Positions 6,126 through 11,659 of a DNA stretch of 11,659 nt are shown piece by piece. Source of the stretch: Anaerolineaceae bacterium (GTDB taxonomy: Bacteria > Chloroflexota > Anaerolineae > Anaerolineales > Anaerolineaceae); the NCBI GenBank assembly GCA_017995665.1, contig JAGOIM010000032.1, positions 1 through 11,659 on the forward strand, read 5' to 3'. How positions within the stretch are numbered: the stretch's first letter is position 1; every line of letters begins with the position of its first letter. The position numbers were made by a program, and so were the translations under genes. The notes beneath the pieces are model-generated. The model worked only from the letters and a program-made list of their open reading frames with translations, did no database searches and was not told where the DNA came from.

Positions 6126-7358
6126 CTATTCATGCCTAAGCGCTTCAACCGGTTCCATGTTGGCGGCTTTTTGCGCCGGGTACCAGCCAAAAAAGAGTCC
6201 AACCAGTGTCGAAAACAAGGTCGCCAACAAAACTGTTTCGGTCTGCACAACCGGCACCAATGGTACGCCGGAATTTGCTGCATAATTCCCAATAATGAAT
6301 GAGAAAGCCCAACCGAGACCAATCCCCAAAATACCGCCAATCAGGCTCAAAAGCCCCGATTCTGTTAAGAATTGAATCATAATATCCATCTTTCGGGCAC
6401 CGAGGGCTTTCCGCAAGCCAATTTCGCTCGTTCTTTCGGTAACTGTTACGAGCATGATGTTCATAATCCCAATTCCACCGACCAAAAGCGAAATACCAGC
6501 AATGCCGGAGAGCAAAACGGTCAAAATGCCGGTAACTTGACCTGCGATATCGGCGACATCTTCCTGATTTGTCAAGGTGAAATCATTCTCTTGCCTGGCG
6601 CTAAGGCGATGCGATTCGCGCAATATTTGTTGTGCTTCTTCAATTGCCAACGGAATCGATGCCGAGTCTTGCGCTTGAATGATGATGTAACTCACCGAAT
6701 TCGGTATGGTTTGCCGCACGATTCGCATTTGCATTGTCGTAATCGGCATATAGCCCTGCATATCGGGATTGTTAAACTGCGTGCCGCCTTTGGCTTTCGT
6801 TACACCAATCACACGATAAGGGGAATTGTTAATTCGCACCTCATTGCCAACAACACCACTGCGCCTTCCAAAAAGTTCTTCAGCCAAATCGGGCCCAATC
6901 ACAACTGCCGCTGAACGCGAATCGATATCTGTCTGGGTGAAAAAGGAACCTTCCGCAAGGTCTATTCCCGAAATGTCTGCGTATTCAGCATAACTTCCGA
7001 AAAAAGTGGTTGTTAAACTGTTTTCACCGGAAGAAACGTTGGTTTGTGACATTACCATCGGTGAAACCCGCAAAATATGGGGTGCCCGCATGCGGTTTGA
7101 AAGTGCATCAACGTCACTAATCGTCAGAGCTTTAGCGTTCGTGACTTGGCCCAATTCACCGGGCATCACAAAAATTGTGTTCGTTCCAATCGACTCAATT
7201 GAGCCCAAAATACTATCCTGAGCTCCGGCACCAATCGAGAGCATCCCAATCACCGAACCAACCCCAATCACAATCCCCAAAACAGTCAGGAAAGAGCGGG
7301 TTTTGTTCCCAAATATACTTGCTAAGGCTTCTTTGACAACCCTAAAAAAGCGCATCAT
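6126..7358 (-). CDS. MacB/FtsX-family ABC transporter permease
   Basis: A 410-residue permease of the MacB-like (type VII) exporter family, which uses ATP-driven conformational change to move substrates to or beyond the outer face of the membrane. One N-terminal transmembrane helix (about 22-44) follows the typical EALASIFGNKTRSFLTVLGI segment. A large extracytoplasmic MacB periplasmic core domain (about 45-275) comes next. Three C-terminal helices (about 276-305, 330-358, 371-393) carry the conserved cytoplasmic motif ERTSEIGLRKALGA. The C-terminus is P-x-EALRHE, typical of the family. The ATG at 7356-7358 overlaps the upstream ATPase stop as ATGA, with a GGAGG Shine-Dalgarno upstream; a second ATG follows directly. 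The ATPase is a separate gene, as in Bacillus YknYZ, rather than fused as in proteobacterial MacB. Substrate unknown. Confidence 0.93.
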   Translation of the reverse strand: MMRFFRVVKEALASIFGNKTRSFLTVLGIVIGVGSVIGMLSIGAGAQDSILGSIESIGTNTIFVMPGELGQVTNAKALTISDVDALSNRMRAPHILRVSPMVMSQTNVSSGENSLTTTFFGSYAEYADISGIDLAEGSFFTQTDIDSRSAAVVIGPDLAEELFGRRSGVVGNEVRINNSPYRVIGVTKAKGGTQFNNPDMQGYMPITTMQMRIVRQTIPNSVSYIIIQAQDSASIPLAIEEAQQILRESHRLSARQENDFTLTNQEDVADIAGQVTGILTVLLSGIAGISLLVGGIGIMNIMLVTVTERTSEIGLRKALGARKMDIMIQFLTESGLLSLIGGILGIGLGWAFSFIIGNYAANSGVPLVPVVQTETVLLATLFSTLVGLFFGWYPAQKAANMEPVEALRHE

Positions 7359-8044
7359 TCCAAGCCTCCTTCCACAATCTTGCCGTCGAAAAGGCGGATG
7401 GTGCGTTGTGCCTGACTGGCAACGCCCGGGTCATGAGTAACAATCACGATTGTCGTCCCTTTCTCGCGGTTAAGCTTGAGCAGCAAATCCATCACTTCTT
7501 GTCCGGCAACAGAATCGAGGTTGCCGGTTGGCTCGTCTGCCAAAATGATGGCAGGGTGATTGACCAAGGCACGGGCGACTGCCACACGTTGTTGCTGTCC
7601 GCCGGAAAGTTCGTTTGGCTTATGATTCATACGCTCTTCCAAACCAACCAGTTTGAGCATTTCTTTGGCGCGTCCGGTCATATCATCCGTATTTTCGCTG
7701 TAGCGCATTGGCAATTCCACATTTTCAATCGCATTGGCACGAGGCAACAAATTGTATTTCTGAAATATAAAGCCAATCTTCTGATTTCGGGCCATAGCCA
7801 GTTCGTCATCGACCAGGGATGAAACCATAAGTCCATCGAGGTGATATTCACCGCTGGTGGGCGAATCGAGACAGCCGATCATATTCATCAGCGTCGATTT
7901 ACCTGATCCGCTGGGACCCATTATGGCGACCATTTCACCCGGGTAGATGTCCAAACTGACGCCACGCAAAGCATGAACATCATTACCACCCCCCAAATGG
8001 AACACTTTGGTCAGATTCCGTATTTGGATAACAGGTTTTTCCAT
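7355..8044 (-). CDS. MacB/LolD-type ABC transporter ATP-binding protein
   Basis: A 229-residue cytoplasmic ATPase that powers the permease encoded by the next gene. All nucleotide-binding motifs are intact: Walker A GPSGSGKST (about 43-51), Q-loop FQKYNLLP, signature LSGGQQQRVAVARAL (from about 146), Walker B IILADEPTGNLDS (about 166-178) and the switch histidine in VTHD (about H204). The NLDS D-loop and the phrase NLLPRANAIENV are typical of the MacB/LolD subfamily. The frame is open to a TTG at 8077, inside the upstream gene. ATG at 8044 is chosen from the alignment start MEKPVIQIRNLTKVF, but GTG at 8056, one base after the upstream stop, is a real alternative. The start overlap with the permease implies coupled translation. 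Confidence 0.93.
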   Translation of the reverse strand: MEKPVIQIRNLTKVFHLGGGNDVHALRGVSLDIYPGEMVAIMGPSGSGKSTLMNMIGCLDSPTSGEYHLDGLMVSSLVDDELAMARNQKIGFIFQKYNLLPRANAIENVELPMRYSENTDDMTGRAKEMLKLVGLEERMNHKPNELSGGQQQRVAVARALVNHPAIILADEPTGNLDSVAGQEVMDLLLKLNREKGTTIVIVTHDPGVASQAQRTIRLFDGKIVEGGLE

Positions 8045-8057
8045 TACTTCACTCACT

Positions 8058-9449
8058 TTAGCGCATCCCCGGAGCAAAGTTACTTATTTGAGACATGATG
8101 TCATTTGGTGGGTTTATGACGATTGCTTCGCCTTCATCAATTGTGGTTTCGAGAATTTCGGCTTGCTGTGAAGAATAAGAGCCAATCGTGACCTCCACCA
8201 TTTCGGGCACGCCATTCCGCAAAACATAGACATACTGTTTATTGTCCCGGCTAACAACCGCCTCTGCCGGCACAACCAATACATTCGGTTTCTCGCTGGT
8301 GAGAATATTCACTGCTGCCGTCATTCCGGGCTTGATCCAATCAGATTGCTCGTCCAGCGCGTCAAGTTTGATTGTGACAGTGTAATTCACAATCCCTGTG
8401 CTTCTTTCGGCAGTATCAGAAATATCACTAACTACACCGAAAAATTCTTCATCATAATAGGCGTCAAAAAACAAAGACACCGTTTGGTCAAGCTGAATTT
8501 CCGGGATGTCCACTTCGGAAATCGGCACTTCGACGAAAAGCTCACTTAAGTCGGCAACCTGTACGGCAACTGTGCCCGGGCTAACCTGGTCATCCGTTTT
8601 TTGTCCTATGCTCAAAACTGTACCGTCAAAAGGAGCGGTGATATATTGACCCTCAAGCTGTTTTTCAGCCAAAGCCAGTTGCAGCTCAAGTTTCTCTACT
8701 TCATCAGGATCAGGTCCATTTTCAATTTTGTCTAAATCAGCCTCTGTGTTTTCAATCGTCTGATTTTGGACGTCAATCTGGGCTTGAAGATTATCAAGTT
8801 GCTGCGAAATCACATCAGGATCACAATAATCCAAAGCGGTTTTGGCAACTTGAACACGACGCCAAGCGTTCTCATCAGGCCAGTTTTGATAAGTTTCGAG
8901 CGCATTTTCGTAATCGTTGCGCAAATTATCGACCCGCCAGTCTTCACATTGGCGAGAATCGAGATTGAGAAATTGGGTTTCGAGATCCACTTTTGCGTTA
9001 CGGGCGGTTTGAATCTGGTTGTTCAGGTTAGCTCGCTGTAAAGCGGTGTTTGCATCCAGATTTTCCAGTGCTTGACTGGCGCTAATTTTGTTTAAAGATG
9101 CTTGAATCAGGTCCGCAGGCAATTTGTTTTCGTTCAAGCTGAGCAATATATCGCCTTCTTCAACTTTGTCGCCAACCGCTACCTCAACATCGCCAACCGT
9201 TCCGCCACTTTGCCAAGTCAAACTAAGCGATTGACGTGGTCTGACATTTCCGGTTGCGCTAATAGACGATTGCAGGGTTTCGCGTGCAAGAGGGCTGGTT
9301 CGCAGACTTGAAATTGTTGCTTGTCGGTCTTTCTCAGCCTTATAATTGTTGTACAAAACTACAGCACCGACAATCAGCAGTGCAACTAAGCCATAAATCC
9401 ACCATCGGGATTTTTTCTTTTTTCTTTCGATAATAGGTTCGCTTGTCAT
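8058..9449 (-). CDS. HlyD/MacA/YknX-type membrane fusion (adaptor) protein
   Basis: A 463-residue adaptor for the MacB-type exporter encoded downstream. A basic cytoplasmic N-terminus (ERKKKKSRW) precedes one transmembrane anchor (about 17-34). It is followed by the first half of a biotinyl/lipoyl-like domain (about 62-108, GNVRPRQS...VGDKVEEGDILLSL). A long alpha-helical, coiled-coil hairpin spans about 112-265. The second lipoyl half (ITAPFDGTVLSIG, about 270-282), a beta-barrel domain and a C-terminal membrane-proximal domain (NVLVVPAEAVVSRDN...) complete it. The only two cysteines, C168 and C209, lie in the hairpin region outside the membrane. GGAGAAAT precedes the ATG. No TolC-like outer-membrane gene is nearby, consistent with a single-membrane cell or a YknX-like system. 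Cargo could be peptides, lipids or drugs. Confidence 0.92.
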   Translation of the reverse strand: MTSEPIIERKKKKSRWWIYGLVALLIVGAVVLYNNYKAEKDRQATISSLRTSPLARETLQSSISATGNVRPRQSLSLTWQSGGTVGDVEVAVGDKVEEGDILLSLNENKLPADLIQASLNKISASQALENLDANTALQRANLNNQIQTARNAKVDLETQFLNLDSRQCEDWRVDNLRNDYENALETYQNWPDENAWRRVQVAKTALDYCDPDVISQQLDNLQAQIDVQNQTIENTEADLDKIENGPDPDEVEKLELQLALAEKQLEGQYITAPFDGTVLSIGQKTDDQVSPGTVAVQVADLSELFVEVPISEVDIPEIQLDQTVSLFFDAYYDEEFFGVVSDISDTAERSTGIVNYTVTIKLDALDEQSDWIKPGMTAAVNILTSEKPNVLVVPAEAVVSRDNKQYVYVLRNGVPEMVEVTIGSYSSQQAEILETTIDEGEAIVINPPNDIMSQISNFAPGMR

Positions 9450-9497
9450 ATTTCTCCATTTATTTGTTATTCAAAATAGTAGCAGTCTATTATCAGA

Positions 9498-9515
9498 TTT
9501 TTATATAATACGGTT
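9498..9515 (-). promoter_or_regulatory. Weak promoter candidate for the exporter operon
   Basis: The 101-base spacer upstream of the adaptor gene is very AT-rich. On the minus strand it holds TATTAT (9505-9510), which would give a leader of about 50 bases. No convincing -35 box is seen, so the operon could also be read from the isochorismatase gene upstream. Confidence 0.25.
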
Positions 9516-9550
9516 TATCTAAAATAAGTTTCCTTTATAATCAAAGATTC

Positions 9551-10090
9551 CTAACGAATTAACTTAGAAATTGTTTTAAATGCAGGATGTTTCGCATCTC
9601 TAATAAGGCTAAAAAGCAGCGACTCAACGGTTGTCAGATGCACGCCTTCGGCTGAAAGCTCAGTCAGGGCGATTTCTTTGTTGAGCAAGGAGCGTGAAGA
9701 AACAGCATCGGCAACCAGCCAAACTTCGTAACCTTCTTCCAACAAGTCGATAGCACTTTGATAGAGGCAAATATGGCTTTCAAAGCCACAAAGCAAAATT
9801 TGATCTTTTCCGCTTTTCCTAATGGCATCCCGCAAATCTTCGTCCAGCCAAATGCTGAATGTAGTTCGGGGATATTCTTTGTGGTCCGGTAAAAGCCTGC
9901 GGATGGCTTCGGTCGTATGACCAATTTTTTCTGGCACCTGAGCCGTCAAATAGATTGGCAAATCGAGTTCCAAACCAGCCTGAACCAAGCGGCTGACATT
10001 TTGATTGGCGAGTTCGGCCTCGGCGACCACCTCTGCCAATCTGCCTTGGACATCGATTACAACAATCTGAGAGTTTTCAATTTTAAGCAT
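9551..10090 (-). CDS. Isochorismatase-family (cysteine) hydrolase
   Basis: A 179-residue Rossmann-like hydrolase of the isochorismatase superfamily, closest in feel to the ISOC1/ISOC2 (YcaC-related) group; its substrate cannot be told. The nucleophilic cysteine is seen in CGFESHIC (C108) and the catalytic aspartate in VVIDVQ (D13). The family signature DLLEEGYEVWLVADAVSSRS is intact. Where relatives carry the third catalytic residue, a lysine in K-T-x-F-S, this protein has R75 (PRTTFSIW). Relatives also usually read TEQ before the P-x-x-LG-x-T segment; here it is TAQVPEKIGHT. The ATG has a strong AAAAGGAG Shine-Dalgarno. It is divergent from the next gene and 101 bases upstream of the exporter operon on the same strand. 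A functional link to either is not evident. Confidence 0.88.
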   Translation of the reverse strand: MLKIENSQIVVIDVQGRLAEVVAEAELANQNVSRLVQAGLELDLPIYLTAQVPEKIGHTTEAIRRLLPDHKEYPRTTFSIWLDEDLRDAIRKSGKDQILLCGFESHICLYQSAIDLLEEGYEVWLVADAVSSRSLLNKEIALTELSAEGVHLTTVESLLFSLIRDAKHPAFKTISKLIR

Positions 10091-10114
10091 AGCTATCTCC
10101 TTTTAAGTTTAGCC

Positions 10115-10122
10115 ATTATAAT
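10115..10122. promoter_or_regulatory. Palindromic -10 box shared by divergent genes
   Basis: ATTATAAT is a perfect palindrome and gives a consensus TATAAT on both strands, in a 49-base gap between divergent start codons (10090 and 10140). Minus-strand transcription would start near 10108 and plus-strand near 10129, giving very short leaders. The plus-strand start would fall close to or inside the GGAGAGG Shine-Dalgarno. No good -35 element is seen on either side. Confidence 0.4.
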
Positions 10123-10139
10123 TTGTGGAGAGGTGAATT

Positions 10140-10742
10140 ATGCGCGCAGCACAAGCTTTTGATATCATCGTAGATTCTGTCAAACTTTGGTGGAAAGATT
10201 GGGCAAACCAGGTTTTGGTTTCTCTGGCTATGGTTTTAGCGAGTTTAACCATCGTCCTCTTACCACCGGCACTTTTCGGCGTCTACAAAGAAACGCTCGA
10301 CTTAGTCCACAATACTCGTACCGGAATCAGCGGTTGGTGGATAGGTTTCAAACAATATTTTCTCAAAAGTTTGCTTTGGGGTCTGATTAACCTAATAATC
10401 GCTCTGGTTTTGCTGACAAATCTCTGGTTTTACTATAATTCCCAAGTGGATGTTGCCCCTCTTCTTGTGATTGTTAGCATAATTATGTTGATTTTTTGGG
10501 TGGTTTGGCAGTTTTACAGCCTGGCTTGTTTCTTCATGCAAGAGCAAGCTTCATTTAAATTAGCTTGGAAAAATGGTTTTATCGTCATCATAAAGAACCC
10601 TCTTTATACATTGATAATCTCCCTTACCATGCTGGCAATTTTAATCCTGTCTTTTTACGTCTACATCCCCCTGGTCTTAGGCAGCATCCCCTTACTGACA
10701 ATCTTAAGCTTGCTTGCGGTTAGGGCGACAATTGAAAATTAA
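10140..10742 (+). CDS. DUF624/YesL-like multi-pass membrane protein
   Basis: A 200-residue integral membrane protein of unknown function. About five hydrophobic helices are visible, roughly at residues 22-48, 75-98, 104-128, 148-170 and 172-195. The pattern of an N-terminal amphipathic segment (FDIIVDSVKLWWKDW), a first helix ending in LPPALFGVYK, then a Trp-rich loop (TGISGWWIGFKQYFLKSLLWG) resembles the DUF624 (YesL) family. The family match is from memory of the pattern, not a search. The ATG at 10140 has GGAGAGG upstream at suitable distance. It is transcribed away from the isochorismatase-family gene. The C-terminus RATIEN is followed by a small GCAGG/CCTGC inverted repeat (10745-10764) without a T-run, so no clear terminator separates it from the next gene. 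Confidence 0.75.
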   Translation: MRAAQAFDIIVDSVKLWWKDWANQVLVSLAMVLASLTIVLLPPALFGVYKETLDLVHNTRTGISGWWIGFKQYFLKSLLWGLINLIIALVLLTNLWFYYNSQVDVAPLLVIVSIIMLIFWVVWQFYSLACFFMQEQASFKLAWKNGFIVIIKNPLYTLIISLTMLAILILSFYVYIPLVLGSIPLLTILSLLAVRATIEN

Positions 10743-10761
10743 GCGCAGGCTGTTTCTTTCC

Positions 10762-10784
10762 TGCTATAATTAAATCAATATAAT
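10762..10784 (+). promoter_or_regulatory. Extended -10 promoter for the zinc-finger membrane protein gene
   Basis: TGCTATAAT (10762-10770) is a perfect extended -10 element. A second consensus TATAAT follows at 10779-10784. A start near 10777 would leave a leader of about 30 bases that includes the AAGGAG Shine-Dalgarno (10796-10801). No -35 box matches well. Confidence 0.5.
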
Positions 10785-10808
10785 GACATAACCTTGAAGG
10801 AGCTAAAA

Positions 10809-11659
10809 ATGGCAAGGAAAGTGCTCGGTTACATTGAATTAATTTGGACCTGCGACAGCTGCGGAACCCGCAACCCGGGACCTATCAAAAGCTGCACTTC
10901 TTGCGGTGCACCCCAACCACCCGATGTCAAATTTGTAAGGGTTGACCCCGAAACTTTCAACTTTATTAAAGATGAAGCCCTCATCCGCATGGCACAGTCC
11001 GGACCGGATAAACATTGCCCATTTTGTGGTACTCGAAATACCGCTGATGCAAAAATCTGCGTCAACTGTGGTGGGGATTTAACCCTCGGCGCTACCAGCC
11101 GCCCAGCCGGCAACTCACTTGAGGCAGAAGCCACTCCAAAACAAACTCCCGAAACAAAGCCGCTCTCTAAAGGAGCGCTGATTGCAATCATTTTGCTGCT
11201 TGTGGTATGTTGCGCCTCCGCTATTTTCTTTTTTACTCGATCGGGCCAAACTGATGAGATTAATGCCCGGGTCGTCGATTCTACATGGAGCAGAACAATT
11301 GCAATTGAAGCCTATCAAATGGTAGCGGTTAGCGATTGGGAAGATGAAATTCCCCAAGCAGCCAATGCTTATGACTGCGAATTGCGCTATCGTTATGATT
11401 CCGACACTCCCCAAGCAAACTCTACTGAAGTCTGTGGCGAGCCATACACAATCGACACCGGCACCGGTCTCGGAGAAGTGGTTCAAGATTGTTACTATGA
11501 GGTTTCTGATTATTATTGCTCGTACGACACGATGGAATGGGTAGTGGTTGACACTTTGTCCGCCGACGGCAGCGGCACAACCGCCTCCTGGCCCAATGCC
11601 AATTTGAGCAGCAGCCAAAGAGCCGGAGATTCGACAGAACGTTATATCATCAACTTCCG
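10809..11659 (+). CDS. Membrane-anchored zinc-finger protein (RanBP2-type plus zinc ribbon), partial
   Basis: An open reading frame of 283 codons that runs off the right edge with no stop. The ATG has AAGGAG seven bases upstream. Residues 13-32 fit the RanBP2-type zinc-finger pattern exactly (W13, C15, C18, N22, C29, C32; spacing W-x-C-x2-C-x3-N-x6-C-x2-C). A second finger, a zinc ribbon, has C70, C73, C84 and C87. A Pro/Thr-rich linker leads to one transmembrane helix (about 122-143, ALIAIILLLVVCCASAIFFF). The domain after it, probably extracytoplasmic, has four spaced cysteines (C190, C209, C228, C237) and the motifs CGEPYTIDTGTGLGE and VVQDCYYEV. The fingers would face the cytoplasm if the N-terminus is inside. 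The function is unknown. The cysteine pairs outside could form disulfides. Confidence 0.85.
   Translation, partial: MARKVLGYIELIWTCDSCGTRNPGPIKSCTSCGAPQPPDVKFVRVDPETFNFIKDEALIRMAQSGPDKHCPFCGTRNTADAKICVNCGGDLTLGATSRPAGNSLEAEATPKQTPETKPLSKGALIAIILLLVVCCASAIFFFTRSGQTDEINARVVDSTWSRTIAIEAYQMVAVSDWEDEIPQAANAYDCELRYRYDSDTPQANSTEVCGEPYTIDTGTGLGEVVQDCYYEVSDYYCSYDTMEWVVVDTLSADGSGTTASWPNANLSSSQRAGDSTERYIINF

Noticed and set aside
8045..8077. A longer ABC ATPase starting at TTG 8077
   Set aside because: It would overlap the adaptor gene by 20 bases with a rare start codon, and the added residues do not look like the family; ATG 8044 or GTG 8056 is better.
10745..10764. Terminator after the DUF624-like gene
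   Set aside because: GCAGG/CCTGC is only 5 bp and is followed by a promoter-like TATAAT rather than a T-run.

Overview
The window is an ordinary bacterial chromosomal segment of about 48-50% GC by eye. It is dense in genes, with no tRNA, rRNA, CRISPR array or recognisable transposase. The gene families suggest an anaerobic or facultative member of the Chloroflexota, Anaerolineae-like. The pointers are a split MacA/MacB-type exporter, a membrane protein with RanBP2-type and zinc-ribbon fingers, and a Na+-dependent acyl-CoA decarboxylase. No phylogenetic marker comparison could be run, so this placement is tentative.

Left part (1-2571, minus strand): a tightly packed operon in the order mmdA-mmdD-mmdC-mmdB. 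It encodes a sodium-translocating biotin-dependent decarboxylase, most likely methylmalonyl-CoA decarboxylase. The genes are joined by an ATGA stop/start overlap and very short gaps; mmdB runs off the left edge. A 357-base spacer (2572-2928) separates this operon from the divergent rpsO gene. It holds an extended -10 promoter and short leader hairpins for mmd, a dyad that could be an operator, and a strong promoter for rpsO.

Middle (2929-5722, plus strand): rpsO (ribosomal protein S15) followed by pnp (polynucleotide phosphorylase), the classic pairing, with a hairpin between them. PNPase carries a C-terminal RGG-like tail containing a 17-residue tandem duplication. A clear intrinsic terminator follows pnp.

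The 464-base convergent spacer (5662-6125) has no credible gene but is rich in inverted repeats, including an imperfect 17-bp hairpin with competing partner arms. It ends in the terminator of the next operon.

Right part (6126-11659): a three-gene minus-strand operon encodes an adaptor, an ATPase and a permease of MacAB/YknXYZ type. Next comes a minus-strand isochorismatase-family hydrolase. Divergent to it is a plus-strand multi-pass membrane protein resembling DUF624/YesL. Last is an incomplete plus-strand gene for a zinc-finger, single-pass membrane protein open at the right edge.

I did not find a clearly undescribed multi-gene system. The observations most worth a second look are the PNPase tail, the structured convergent spacer, the mmd leader, the zinc-finger membrane protein and the palindromic -10 box between the two divergent genes near 10.1 kb.
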